A stretch of DNA of 64,000 bases from the NCBI GenBank assembly GCA_001797335.1, contig MGPE01000002.1, forward strand, positions 112,938 through 176,937, given 5' to 3'. The DNA is from Deltaproteobacteria bacterium GWA2_38_16. Its GTDB lineage: Bacteria > Bdellovibrionota > JACOXK01 > 2-02-FULL-40-11. Both the position numbers and the translations under genes were made by a program. Shown here piece by piece: positions 27,028-36,141 of this stretch (position 1 is the first letter of the stretch; each line of letters starts with the position of its first letter). The notes under the pieces are model-generated. The model made no database searches and had not been told where the DNA came from. It worked only from the letters and a program-made list of their open reading frames with translations.

Positions 27028-27885
27028 TTATTGTGCAACAGGAGAAGAAAGTCCCCGCTTTTCACCTTCTTGAACCAGATCATCTAGATTTCTTTCAGGC
27101 GGGAGTTCTTTGGAGGTTTCAAGATAATTTCGAAGCAAAATACCCACTCTTTGCAATGCAACTTCCATCGCAAATTGTAAAACAAAATTAGGGATAATTT
27201 TACTAATCCCCTTTTGATCTCTTTCCAGTTTTCCTTTAAAGAGCATCATCACTTGGTCTTTTTTAGGACGGCTTCGATAAAATCCTTTGGCAGATGCTTG
27301 AGGCGTTGCGGTTACACCGTCTGAACGTTTATAATTTTCTACTCTTACAAATCCTTTTAATCCCACAAAATCTCCAGGAGCATTTTGTCTTCCAATGGCA
27401 TTTCCTGAAATCACTTCCCAATGAACCCATCCTTTATCCTGAGATTGTTCTTCAGATACTTTTGAATAGATTTCAAGTTTATAGGTCCCTAAAATGGTTT
27501 TTATTTCTGTTTTCATGTGAAGATATTTTTGAAATTTTCCCTCTCTTTTTTTCACAATCATTTCAGACATTTTAATATAGTCAGGAGCAATTTTTTGGAG
27601 ATTTTCATAATCAGACATGAGTTTTAGCGCTCTGGGCACGGGAACACCATCCACAATACCCGCTGCTGTCATTTCTAGAACCTTCATCTTTTCACCGTCC
27701 CCATGGGGAACGATTTTTACAACACTAATCACCTCTCGTTTTTCCATCCGCTCCCTAATTTCGGACTTCTCATAAAATTGCGCTTCAAGCTCTTCTGCCC
27801 ACCCAAAGCCTACGCCAAGGCATGGAAAAAAGACGATAAGTGCCAGTAATTTCAAATATATACGCATATTAGAAGAGTATGCCAT
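27028..27885 (-). CDS. Secreted SRPBCC/START-like protein
   Basis: 285 residues with a signal peptide (core LLALIVFFPCLGVGFGWA). The start is ATG 27885, preceded by AGGAAAT; ATG 27867 is an alternative that keeps the signal peptide. The mature part has a START-like order: VDGVPVPRALKLMSDYENLQKIAPDYIKMSEM, beta strands with MKTEIKTILGTYKLEIY, and a long C-terminal helix (NFVLQFAMEVALQRVGILLRNYL). It is similar in design to the protein at 6360-7148, so periplasmic lipid binding is a reasonable guess. Lies 24 bases upstream of glpX. Confidence 0.75.
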   Translation of the reverse strand: MAYSSNMRIYLKLLALIVFFPCLGVGFGWAEELEAQFYEKSEIRERMEKREVISVVKIVPHGDGEKMKVLEMTAAGIVDGVPVPRALKLMSDYENLQKIAPDYIKMSEMIVKKREGKFQKYLHMKTEIKTILGTYKLEIYSKVSEEQSQDKGWVHWEVISGNAIGRQNAPGDFVGLKGFVRVENYKRSDGVTATPQASAKGFYRSRPKKDQVMMLFKGKLERDQKGISKIIPNFVLQFAMEVALQRVGILLRNYLETSKELPPERNLDDLVQEGEKRGLSSPVAQ

Positions 27886-27949
27886 ATTTCCTATTAAAAA
27901 ATAAACTCTCTTTTACTATTTCGGAAGAATGACGCAAAACTTAACCTAT

Positions 27950-30205
27950 CTATTTTAGAGGTCTTCGTTGAGGATTTGGCTGGTTTAAATAAACAATGGT
28001 TTTAGCTTTATTATTATAGATATTGCTTTCATCCACCTTCATCAATTTTCGATCATTCCTATCTTCTTCTAAAAGAGAAGGGACTACAATAAAGCCTGTT
28101 CCACTGGCACGCTTTAATAAAAGATACACGGTATAAGGAAAAGCGGTTTGCCGTAAAGAAGACACATCCCATTTTAAAGAAAGGGAAATTTTTTGATCTT
28201 TACCTAAAGAAGGCACCAAAAGCTTATCAATGAGCATTAAATTTTTGGGTGGTTCTTCTAAAACAGGGCTCCAGTTTCTAAACCTTTTTGAAAATAAATC
28301 TGTTTGTGGTTTAAAAAGATCTACATCGTCTACTGGATTATGAGGAGTGGTATCATAATAAAATAAAAGCTCTGTAGGATCTGTTTTAGCTCTAGGAAGT
28401 TCTTCTTCTAAAAGATCTCCATATCCTAAATTTTGAACTAAGGTCGTCATTTCTAATTTATTTAGGTTGTCTTGAAGTGGTTTTACCACAATATTTTCAC
28501 TCAAAATCGCTAAATCCGGTTGTGTGGTTCGAATACGCCCAGTGACTCTGGCTGTCTCTTTGGAGTCTGCTCGAATAGGGCTATGACTTTTAAAATAATC
28601 TTGTAGCACAGTCCAAAGTTCAAGATGGGTATCTTGCATATTGGAAAGCCCTGGCAATTCCTCTTTAATCAGTTTCAATGCCTCCACAATTCCCTGAGTA
28701 GCAGAGACATGATATATTCTATCATCTAAAATTTCTTGCCCTTGATATCGAATGCTCACTACTTTTTGAGGATAGCTATCCGGATTATAAATAACTTCCA
28801 AACCTGCTGTATCAAAAAATTTCCCCAACATGAACACCAGATCAATGGCTTTTTTAAGGGTAGCCCCATCCATATCCAACGTCCAAATGGTCCAGCTCGT
28901 ATCCTTTAAAGGATCATAAATCAGTGGCAACATATTATAGATGCCGGAACGAGAAATGGGCCCACGTTCTAACCCATGAGACAAAAATTCAGAATTATTA
29001 AAAGAAAAATTAACCCCTAAAGGTTTTGATTTTTCATAAATGGCGTCAACAACAAAATTTCCCAAAAAAGACTCTGTCACACCACTTTTAATAAGTTCAA
29101 TTTCTGTCTCTGCAATCGCATCTGAAAACAAATTAATCTCATCATCACCCGAGGTATATTTTTTAATAAGCTGTTGTTTATATCCATCAATTTGCGTTTT
29201 CATCTCCTGATTTTCTTCATAAGAGGCATCGATGGGATGCAATTCATATTGGGATTTTCCCCACAGCATTTTATTTTGAATGGAATCAAAAACAATATCC
29301 AAATGCCCCATGAAAGAACCAAATTCTCCGGTTTTGGCAAGCCAGGTAGTGTCATGCAGAGGATCATCTTCGGTACGTTGAATCGTAACGGGGCGATGCT
29401 CACCATCTGGGATCACTTTATTATGAGAATGCCCTCCTAAAATAAGATCGATAGAGGTCACATTATCTGCAATAGAAATATCATCTTCATCTAAGAGATG
29501 GGTTAAGGCAATCACCACATCTACTTTTTCTGTCCGACGAAGCTGGAGCACTACTTTTCTGGCTTCTGAAATTGGATTTTGAATACGCACCGGATCAAAA
29601 AAGAATTGATAGGCCGCTTCATTCGTTGAAAGACCAAACACCCCTACTTTAAAATATTTTTGCCCTTCTTGAGGAGTAAATCCTTTGTCTCCCTTTCTTA
29701 AAAATTCTCCGTCGACTAAATAAAAAACTTCATACCGCTTAATTTTTTCCGAAAGGTGATTATCTTCTGGCAAAAAACGAAAATTAAAATTAGCCGATAA
29801 AAAACTAAAATTAAGAGGTACTCGCGTTAACACTTTATCCAATACCGTTGGCCCTGTATACCAATCATGATTCCCAACCGCTACCGCTTGATAACCTAAA
29901 CGGTTTAACATCTCAAAAGAGGCTACCCCCGCTCCCAAATTAAAAAAGAGCGACCCTTCCGTACAATCTCCCGCATCGAGTTGCAATACGGGGAAGCCTT
30001 TTTCTTTGGCATCACTTTTTAATTTTTCAAAAGCAGTCTTAAGGCGCGCCATTCCACCCAATTGAAAAGTATTGGGGCGCGCTTCAAAGCTTGAATGGAG
30101 ATCTCCTGTAAATAAAATAGTAAATGGAATTTCTGCTGCGTCTAAAGAAGTAAGAAGGAAAAAAGAAAAAACGAAACTCCCACCAATTTTAAGCCATGTG
30201 GTCAT
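27950..30205 (-). CDS. UshA-like metallophosphatase/5'-nucleotidase with C-terminal extension
   Basis: 751 residues with a signal peptide. The calcineurin-like metal site is seen in FTGDLHSSFEARP, LQLDAGDCTEG, AVGNHDWYTGP, ALTHLLDEDD and LGGHSHNK. The 5'-nucleotidase C-terminal domain follows (about 350-560; NFVVDAIYEKSKPLGVNFSFNNSEFL...). Residues beyond about 570 are an extra beta-rich domain not usual in UshA (550-600 residues). Probably periplasmic, removing phosphate from nucleotides or similar esters. The start overlaps the stop of the next upstream barrel gene by one base, so the two form an operon. Confidence 0.88.
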   Translation of the reverse strand: MTTWLKIGGSFVFSFFLLTSLDAAEIPFTILFTGDLHSSFEARPNTFQLGGMARLKTAFEKLKSDAKEKGFPVLQLDAGDCTEGSLFFNLGAGVASFEMLNRLGYQAVAVGNHDWYTGPTVLDKVLTRVPLNFSFLSANFNFRFLPEDNHLSEKIKRYEVFYLVDGEFLRKGDKGFTPQEGQKYFKVGVFGLSTNEAAYQFFFDPVRIQNPISEARKVVLQLRRTEKVDVVIALTHLLDEDDISIADNVTSIDLILGGHSHNKVIPDGEHRPVTIQRTEDDPLHDTTWLAKTGEFGSFMGHLDIVFDSIQNKMLWGKSQYELHPIDASYEENQEMKTQIDGYKQQLIKKYTSGDDEINLFSDAIAETEIELIKSGVTESFLGNFVVDAIYEKSKPLGVNFSFNNSEFLSHGLERGPISRSGIYNMLPLIYDPLKDTSWTIWTLDMDGATLKKAIDLVFMLGKFFDTAGLEVIYNPDSYPQKVVSIRYQGQEILDDRIYHVSATQGIVEALKLIKEELPGLSNMQDTHLELWTVLQDYFKSHSPIRADSKETARVTGRIRTTQPDLAILSENIVVKPLQDNLNKLEMTTLVQNLGYGDLLEEELPRAKTDPTELLFYYDTTPHNPVDDVDLFKPQTDLFSKRFRNWSPVLEEPPKNLMLIDKLLVPSLGKDQKISLSLKWDVSSLRQTAFPYTVYLLLKRASGTGFIVVPSLLEEDRNDRKLMKVDESNIYNNKAKTIVYLNQPNPQRRPLK

Positions 30206-30786
30206 TAATCAAAAAGATAGGTAAAGGCAGCTCCCATGCTGATTAAATGAATGTCATCATTTTCAATAAAAAATCGATATTTAAAAATAGGCCCTATCGA
30301 AAATTTATCGGTTAAATTAAAATCAAGTCCTGTCCCCGCACCCAAATGCACCGCTAATTTTCCCTGATTACCTTTGGTATAATCAAAAGTAATCCCCGTT
30401 AATCCAAAGCTATACCATGCGATATCTTCTTGAAGAATATTGGTGGTATAACGAAGTCCCGGAGATAAGGACCATAGATTTTTATTCCCTTGATCAGGCG
30501 TCGGACCATTTTCTCGAAACAGCAAATCGTATTGGAACTCTCCTTCCACAGAAAGTCCTTCCCAAAAACCATATCCCAGACGGGTAGCCACCCCAAACCC
30601 AGAACGATATTCATCTCGAATAGTAGGATTAATAGGGATTTCACCAAAACCTTGAAATGAAAATGCCCATCGCCCTGGTTCTACATGTTTAATATTTTCA
30701 ATTCTCGTTGAAGGTTTTACCTTTGAAAAAACAAAAGAAGGAAAGAAAAAAAGAATCACAACGACCCACACGATATTTTTCTTCAT
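30205..30786 (-). CDS. Small outer-membrane beta-barrel protein
   Basis: 193 residues with a signal peptide (MKKNIVWVVVILFFFPSFVFS). The mature part has repeated amphipathic strands (GVATRLGYGFWEGLSVEGEF, YTTNILQEDIAWYSFGLTGI, HLGAGTGLDFNLTDKFSIGP) and ends in an aromatic residue pattern (AFTYLFD) expected of an eight-stranded OmpW/OmpA-type barrel. Its stop overlaps the UshA-like start by one base. No specific function is visible. Confidence 0.8.
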   Translation of the reverse strand: MKKNIVWVVVILFFFPSFVFSKVKPSTRIENIKHVEPGRWAFSFQGFGEIPINPTIRDEYRSGFGVATRLGYGFWEGLSVEGEFQYDLLFRENGPTPDQGNKNLWSLSPGLRYTTNILQEDIAWYSFGLTGITFDYTKGNQGKLAVHLGAGTGLDFNLTDKFSIGPIFKYRFFIENDDIHLISMGAAFTYLFD

Positions 30787-30842
30787 TGAAAAAGTATTTT
30801 AGTAGATTAGAATGCCAAGTCAATGAATTTTACTCTATACCT

Positions 30843-32225
30843 ATGATTCATCTCGCAAACATTGATATTCTAATTATTATCGCCTATTTCATGGGAGTTA
30901 TAGGCATTGGTATTTTTACTTCCCGATATGCCAAAAATATGGAGTCTTTTTTGCTCATGGGAAGAAAACTCACTCTTCCTCTTTTCGTAGGCACCTTAGT
31001 TTCTACTTGGTACGGCGGCATTATTGGAGTCGGAGAAATTTCTTATTCATCTGGATTATATAATTGGCTTACTCAAGGAATTTTTTGGTATCTTTCCTAT
31101 CTTGTCTTTGCCCTTTTTCTAGCCGCTAGACTTCAAAAATCCAAGGCTTTTACACTCCCGGACCAACTTGATTTCTTTTACGGAAAAACGGCTAGAAAAA
31201 TTGGGCTCGTATTTAATTTCTTTAATGTGGTCCCCATTGCTTATGTCATTTCTCTGGGAGTCATGATTCAAGCTATTTTTCATCTTCCCCTCCCCATCAG
31301 TATTATCATCGGAGGACTTTTTTCAATGACCTATACACTTTTGGGCGGCTTTGCGGCAGATGTATATACGGATTTCATTCAATTTGTCGTCATGTGTATC
31401 GGAGTTTCCCTTTTAATTTTCTTTTCTTTTTTTAAACTCGGTGGGTGGGAATATTTAACAACACACGTCCCTCCTTCGCACTTAACCTTGAGCGGGGGCA
31501 TGCCTTTTTCAGAAATTTTGATTTGGGGATTTATCGCCATGACAACGCTTGTAGATCCTAATTTTTATCAGAGATGCTATGCGGCTGAAAAGCCAGAGGT
31601 CGCTAAAAAAGGAATTTTACTCTCTATTATTTTTTGGATGCTTTTTGATATTTGCACAACCTTTGCCGGCATTTATGCTCGCGCGCGTTTTTCTGACATC
31701 GATCCCAAATTTGCCTATCTTCATTTAGCAGATGAAGTACTCCCTCCGGTATTTAAAGGTATTTATATTGCAGCCATGCTGGCCACCATTATGTCTACGG
31801 TAGATTCTTATTTTTTTGTTGCTGCCACGACGATATCTCGAGATCTGTACCAAAAAGTATTTCGCCCTAATGCTTCTGAAAAGCAGATTGTTTGGATCAC
31901 CCGATGCGCCAATGTCTTTACCGGTCTTTTAACGATTGTCATGGCGTTGGGGCTCTATCAATCTATTAAAACCATCTGGAAATTGTTTGGCTCTATCAGC
32001 GGAGCAGGACTTTTAGTCCCTCTCATGATTGGGTTTTGGTATTCAGGACCCAAAAAACACAGCGCGGGTGTTGCTGCCATGGTTTTTGGATTACTGACCG
32101 CTGCATTTTTTTACACAGGAAATAAATTCTTCCATATTCCCTGGTGCAGTGCCATTGAACCTCTCTATCCTGGAATGGCCGCCTCTTTTTTAGCGTTTTG
32201 TCTTTTTAACCGAGGAGCAAAATAA
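30843..32225 (+). CDS. Sodium:solute symporter (SSS family)
   Basis: 460 residues from ATG 30843 (MIHLANIDILIIIAYFMGV), matching the usual SSS start; a longer frame from 30708 would add an improbable basic leader that overlaps the divergent barrel gene. About 13 TM helices. The signature regions include FLLMGRKLTLPLFVGTLVSTWYGG and TLVDPNFYQRCYAAE and AAMLATIMSTVDSYFFVAATTISRDLY, with the Ser/Thr-rich Na+ site. The substrate is not deducible. The stop overlaps the start of a 32-codon reading frame (TAATG). Confidence 0.9.
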   Translation: MIHLANIDILIIIAYFMGVIGIGIFTSRYAKNMESFLLMGRKLTLPLFVGTLVSTWYGGIIGVGEISYSSGLYNWLTQGIFWYLSYLVFALFLAARLQKSKAFTLPDQLDFFYGKTARKIGLVFNFFNVVPIAYVISLGVMIQAIFHLPLPISIIIGGLFSMTYTLLGGFAADVYTDFIQFVVMCIGVSLLIFFSFFKLGGWEYLTTHVPPSHLTLSGGMPFSEILIWGFIAMTTLVDPNFYQRCYAAEKPEVAKKGILLSIIFWMLFDICTTFAGIYARARFSDIDPKFAYLHLADEVLPPVFKGIYIAAMLATIMSTVDSYFFVAATTISRDLYQKVFRPNASEKQIVWITRCANVFTGLLTIVMALGLYQSIKTIWKLFGSISGAGLLVPLMIGFWYSGPKKHSAGVAAMVFGLLTAAFFYTGNKFFHIPWCSAIEPLYPGMAASFLAFCLFNRGAK

Positions 32226-32323
32226 TGGACTGGGGGTATTTACTTATTGCGGATGCTAGCCTTCTCATTCTCGCCACCAGTATTATTACCTATTATTTTT
32301 TTAAAGATTTCTTTAAAAAATAA
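32225..32323 (+). CDS. Small membrane protein coupled to the symporter
   Basis: 32 residues starting with the ATG of a TAATG overlap with the symporter stop. The sequence MDWGYLLIADASLLILATSI... is a single TM helix followed by a basic-aromatic tail (YYFFKDFFKK). Short single-helix proteins encoded directly after SSS transporters are known as symporter small accessory proteins. Overlap, size and topology fit that role. Its shortness keeps confidence moderate. Confidence 0.65.
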   Translation: MDWGYLLIADASLLILATSIITYYFFKDFFKK

Positions 32324-32375
32324 TTTCGCACTTGGAGGTCTCTAAATAAAATATTTACTTAGCTGTAAGATATAA

Positions 32376-33053
32376 TTAAATGAAAGGTAAGTATTTATAG
32401 ACAGTCCAGAAATGAGAAAAGCTTCCCACCATGATAAAAAGATGCCAAATTTCATGAAAGCCAAATACTTTTGGAAATGGATTGGGCCATTTTACAGCAT
32501 AAAATATAGCTCCAACCGTATACATTAAGCCTCCTAAAGCAAGCCAGATGATGGCGCCGTGAGGTAACATTTTGGCCAGTGGATAAATAAAAACCACGCT
32601 TAACCATCCCATTCCTAAATACATCCCCACAGAAATCCATCGGGGTGCGTGAAGCCAAAAGATTTTTTTGAAAATCCCTATGACACACAGTGCCCAAATA
32701 ATTCCAAAAAGTGACCAGCCTAAAAGCCCTCGTAAGGGAACAAGGCAAAAAGGTGTGTACGTTCCGGCTATCAGTACAAAAATCATCATATGATCTAGCC
32801 TTTTTAAAATTTTCACACCCTTTTCTTGAAGGGGAAGCAAATGATACAGAGCGCTAGAAAAGTACAGCAAAATAAGGCTTGCCCCAAACACTGAAAATGA
32901 AACAATATGCCACGCGCCTCCATAATGAGCCGCTGCTATCACCATGAGAACAAGCCCTGCAATAGCTAAGCATGCACTTACAAAACTTGTAACACCGCTC
33001 ACAGGTTCTCGGAAGTGCACATAAAATTTTAAGGGAATCATTTGCTCTATCAT
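32376..33053 (-). CDS. Hemolysin III/TrhA-family membrane protein
   Basis: 225 residues with seven predicted TM helices. Family motifs: REPVSGVTSFVSACLAIAGL near the N-terminus, YFSSALYHLL, KRLDHMMIFVLIAGTYTPFCL and, near the C-terminus, FGFHEIWHLFIMVGSFSHF. The conserved Ser/His/Asp residues form the metal site of the PAQR/hemolysin III superfamily. The start at ATG 33053 follows AGGAG with 8 bases of spacing. In some bacteria the family controls membrane fluidity (TrhA); the name hemolysin is historical. Confidence 0.9.
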   Translation of the reverse strand: MIEQMIPLKFYVHFREPVSGVTSFVSACLAIAGLVLMVIAAAHYGGAWHIVSFSVFGASLILLYFSSALYHLLPLQEKGVKILKRLDHMMIFVLIAGTYTPFCLVPLRGLLGWSLFGIIWALCVIGIFKKIFWLHAPRWISVGMYLGMGWLSVVFIYPLAKMLPHGAIIWLALGGLMYTVGAIFYAVKWPNPFPKVFGFHEIWHLFIMVGSFSHFWTVYKYLPFI

Positions 33054-33116
33054 ATAGAAAACTCCTAAATTTTTCATTCAGAAAAATTTATTGTTGCGAA
33101 TACCTTGACAAATGGT

Positions 33117-33133
33117 GCGCCCGGAGGGACTTG
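33117..33133. repeat. Copy of the tRNA-Arg(TCG) 3' end
   Basis: 17 bases (GCGCCCGGAGGGACTTG) identical to 33309-33325, the acceptor and T-arm part of the neighbouring tRNA-Arg, 192 bases away. The cloverleaf is not completed, so this is a fragment. Confidence 0.75.
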
Positions 33134-33141
33134 GCTTCGGT

Positions 33142-33305
33142 CAAAAATTGCTCCACAATTTTTGCCTCCAGCCGGGCCTCATGAGCCACCCATAAATGGG
33201 TACCCGGCTCATTCCGGCATTCAAGTCCTCCTCTTTGACTGAAAACAGACACTGGTCTGTTTTCTCATTTAAAAAGCTCATAAACTTTTCTTTCAGAAAA
33301 GTTTA
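33142..33305. repeat. Row of four hairpins next to tRNA-Arg
   Basis: Four inverted repeats follow each other: CAAAAATTG/CAATTTTTG (33142-33164, perfect 9 bp); ACCCAT/ATGGGT with flanking GAGCC/GGCTC (33183-33210); GAAAACAGAC/GTCTGTTTTC (33241-33264, perfect 10 bp, 4-base loop); TAAACTTTTC/GAAAAGTTTA (33281-33305, perfect 10 bp). Between them CAAGTCCTCC (33222) can pair with the T-arm copy at 33123. No reading frame. The fourth hairpin ends next to the tRNA 3' end and could be its terminator. Confidence 0.65.
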
Positions 33306-33307
33306 TT

Positions 33308-33381
33308 CGCGCCCGGAGGGACTTGAACCCCCAACCCTTTGATCCGAAGTCAAATGCTCTATCCAATTGAGCTACGGGCGC
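33308..33381 (-). tRNA. tRNA-Arg (TCG)
   Basis: 74-base cloverleaf on the minus strand. The acceptor GCGCCCG pairs with CGGGCGC, the D arm has AGCTCAATTGGATAGAGC, the anticodon stem-loop is TTTGA-CTTCGGA-TCAAA with anticodon TCG, and the T arm is GGGGGTTCAAGTCCCTC. The discriminator base is G. CCA not encoded. Confidence 0.93.
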
Positions 33382-33465
33382 ATAAACTTAAAAACTTTAA
33401 CCAAAAACCTCTCATCGCTCAATTGGATAACGCTCATCTGAACGGTCGCTTATCGCTCCCTTTGG

Positions 33466-33485
33466 CCAATTGAGCTACGGGCGCA
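33466..33485. repeat. Copy of the tRNA-Arg(TCG) 5' end
   Basis: 20 bases identical to 33363-33382, the acceptor and D-arm part of tRNA-Arg. An inverted D-arm copy (GCTCAATTGG at about 33418-33427) lies in front, so the two would form a hairpin. Not a functional tRNA. Confidence 0.7.
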
Positions 33486-33545
33486 CAAAAACATCTGCTC
33501 TTGTTTGACAATCATATACACTTACGCTAAAAGATCAACCAATTC

Positions 33546-34535
33546 GTGAATCCCAAAATTAAAAATTTACCGAAGATAGAACTGCATCGCCATTTAGAAG
33601 GATCCATTCCCATTCCCTTGGTGATGGAGTGGAGTAAAAAATATAATCTCCCTCTCTCTCATGACATGCAGGTCAAAAACCCCATGCCTTTAGGACCCGT
33701 CCTTGAACGACTGTTTTATCAACAACGCTGTTTTCAAAATATTGAAAGCGTTGAAACTTTAACCTACGAAGTTTTAAAAGATATTGCATCGGATAATATA
33801 AAACTTATTGAACTAAGATTCAGCCCCAGCTTTATGGCTGAACCTAAAAATTTATCTTTTGATTCTATTATGGAGGCGACTCTCGCAGCCAAAGAACGGG
33901 CTCAAAAAGATTTTGGGATTGAAGTAGGTTTTATTTTAATCAGCAGCCGTGACTATGGCATTGAAGCCTGTGAAGAAACGATCAATCTTGCCATTCAATG
34001 GAAAAAAGAAATTATTGGTGTAGATTTGGCTGGCAATGAAACAGAACATCCTCCAGAACTTTTTGAAAAGCCCTTTCAGCGCGCCCACACAGAAGGACTC
34101 AATATTACAACACACAGTGGGGAAGTTTCTAATCCACATCATATTTCTACCTCTATTCATAAACTCAAAGCTTTGAGAATTGGCCATGGCGTGCAAGCCA
34201 TTCAAGATCCCAAAGTAATCCAAGATCTTATTAAATATAAAATTCCGTTAGAGCTTTGCCCAACCAGTAATCTGATGACTCAAGCTATTTCTAAAATCGA
34301 GCTCCACCCTCTCAAAAAACTGATGAATGCCGGAGTTTTAGTGACGATTAGCTCCGATGATCCTACTCTTTTTGGAACCACTCTTTCTCAAGAATATGAT
34401 ATTGCTATACATCACCTGGGATTAAGCTTAGATCAAATTCAAAAAACCATTTTAACAAGCTTTCATCATTCTTTTTCGTCAGATGAACAAAAAAAGAGAG
34501 CCTGGAAAAAATACTTTAAATATCTTGAAAAATAA
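33546..34535 (+). CDS. add: Adenosine deaminase
   Basis: 329 residues, amidohydrolase TIM barrel. Metal ligands and active-site segments: ELHRHLEGSIP (H-x-H), THSGE, RIGHGVQAI and TISSDDPTLFGTTL (the final Asp). Length fits bacterial Add (330-350). The start is GTG at 33546; no ATG is near. It deaminates adenosine to inosine, or adenine in the related subgroup; the two cannot be told apart securely here. pckA follows 31 bases later. Confidence 0.9.
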   Translation: MNPKIKNLPKIELHRHLEGSIPIPLVMEWSKKYNLPLSHDMQVKNPMPLGPVLERLFYQQRCFQNIESVETLTYEVLKDIASDNIKLIELRFSPSFMAEPKNLSFDSIMEATLAAKERAQKDFGIEVGFILISSRDYGIEACEETINLAIQWKKEIIGVDLAGNETEHPPELFEKPFQRAHTEGLNITTHSGEVSNPHHISTSIHKLKALRIGHGVQAIQDPKVIQDLIKYKIPLELCPTSNLMTQAISKIELHPLKKLMNAGVLVTISSDDPTLFGTTLSQEYDIAIHHLGLSLDQIQKTILTSFHHSFSSDEQKKRAWKKYFKYLEK

Positions 34536-34566
34536 TTTTTGAGTGTGTTAAGGTGAGGTCAGCTTT

Positions 34567-36141
34567 ATGAGCACTCATCCACACTTAAAAACGTACGGTT
34601 TTTCTAAGAATAAAACTATTTTTTGGGGACTCACCACAGCCAACCTCACTGAAGAAGCCCTCAAAAGAGAAGAAGGATTTTTAGCAGACCAGGGTCCCTT
34701 GGTGGCCACTACGGGAAAACATACTGGCCGTTCGGCAGAAGACAAATTTATTGTAAAAGATTCCACCACAGAAAAAAAAGTATGGTGGGATCAAAATAAA
34801 TCTTTCTCTCCTGAACAATTTGAAAAGCTTAAGAAAAAAGTAGTAGCCCATTTAGAAGATAAAGATCTTTTTGTACAAGATTGTTTTGTAGGGGCAGATC
34901 CCAAACATCAATATTCTGTTCGCGTTTTAAATGAAGCCGCCTGGCATAATATTTTTGTTCGAAATATGTTTTTTAGACAGACTGCTGGATTTACTCATAA
35001 AAATCCGCCCAAGTTTACAATCCTTCACGCCCCTTCTTTTAAAGCAGATCCAAAAACAGATGGCACTCGATCTGAAACATTTATTATTTTAAATTTCACA
35101 AGTGGCATTGTTTTAATCGGCGGGACAGGATATGCCGGAGAAATTAAAAAATCTGTTTTTACGCTCTTAAACTTTTGCTACCCCGATGAAGGCATTTTTC
35201 CAATGCATAGCTCTATTAATATTGGTAAAGACAATGATACAGCCGTATTTTTTGGGCTTTCTGGAACGGGAAAAACAACGCTTTCTGCAGATCCTACGCG
35301 CATTTTGATTGGAGATGATGAACACGGTTGGGGCCCAAATGGTACCTTTAATTTTGAGGGAGGATGCTACGCCAAAGTTATTAATTTATCCCCAAAAACA
35401 GAGCCTGAAATTTATGCAACCACTCAACGTTTTGGCACCATTTTAGAAAATGTAGTTTTTGACCCGAACACCCGAATGTTGGATTTAAATAGCAATAAAA
35501 TTACAGAAAACACCAGAGGCTCTTACCCCATTGATTTTATTCCCAATGCTTCTAAAACTGGGATAGCAGGACATCCTAAACATATTGTAATGCTCACGGC
35601 CGATGCCTTTGGAGTATTGCCACCTGTCTCTCAACTCACCACTGAGCAAGCGATGTATCATTTTATTTCTGGATACACAGCAAAAGTGGCGGGAACAGAA
35701 ATTGGAATTAAAGAGCCCAAAGCTACTTTTAGTACCTGTTTTGGAGCGCCTTTTATGCCCAGACCCTCTTCTGTCTATGCACATCTTTTGGGACAACGGA
35801 TGAAAACACACAAATCAAAAGCATGGCTCATTAATACCGGCTGGATTGGAGGGCCCTATGGGGTAGGTTCTCGTATTAGCCTTCCTTATACGAGAAGTAT
35901 TTTAAAAGCGATTTTTTCAGGACAATTGGATGATGCCGAAACAGAAATAGATCCATTTTTTAATTTAAGAATTCCCAAGCAATGCCCCGATGTACCCAAT
36001 AATATTCTAAATCCACGTATCGGCTGGAAAGATAAAAACGCCTACGACGCCAAAGCAAAAGAATTGGCTAACCAATTTGTAGAAAACTTTAAAAAATTTA
36101 ATTTTGAAGAACTCACCAAATACGGCCCTAATTTGAAATAA
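34567..36141 (+). CDS. pckA: ATP-dependent phosphoenolpyruvate carboxykinase
   Basis: 524 residues. The P-loop GLSGTGKTTLSADP is near residue 230, followed by IGDDEHGWG (metal/kinase-2) and the FEGGCYAKVI adenine region. TGKHTGRSAEDKFIV near the N-terminus is typical of the ATP-using family. It converts oxaloacetate to PEP, the first step of gluconeogenesis. GAGGTCAGCTTT precedes the ATG. The 3' end overlaps mpg by 14 bases on opposite strands. Confidence 0.97.
   Translation: MSTHPHLKTYGFSKNKTIFWGLTTANLTEEALKREEGFLADQGPLVATTGKHTGRSAEDKFIVKDSTTEKKVWWDQNKSFSPEQFEKLKKKVVAHLEDKDLFVQDCFVGADPKHQYSVRVLNEAAWHNIFVRNMFFRQTAGFTHKNPPKFTILHAPSFKADPKTDGTRSETFIILNFTSGIVLIGGTGYAGEIKKSVFTLLNFCYPDEGIFPMHSSINIGKDNDTAVFFGLSGTGKTTLSADPTRILIGDDEHGWGPNGTFNFEGGCYAKVINLSPKTEPEIYATTQRFGTILENVVFDPNTRMLDLNSNKITENTRGSYPIDFIPNASKTGIAGHPKHIVMLTADAFGVLPPVSQLTTEQAMYHFISGYTAKVAGTEIGIKEPKATFSTCFGAPFMPRPSSVYAHLLGQRMKTHKSKAWLINTGWIGGPYGVGSRISLPYTRSILKAIFSGQLDDAETEIDPFFNLRIPKQCPDVPNNILNPRIGWKDKNAYDAKAKELANQFVENFKKFNFEELTKYGPNLK

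Noticed and set aside
30708-30842. 45-residue N-terminal extension of the SSS symporter
   Set aside because: It is antisense to the barrel gene start and very basic; SSS proteins start close to the first TM helix as at 30843.
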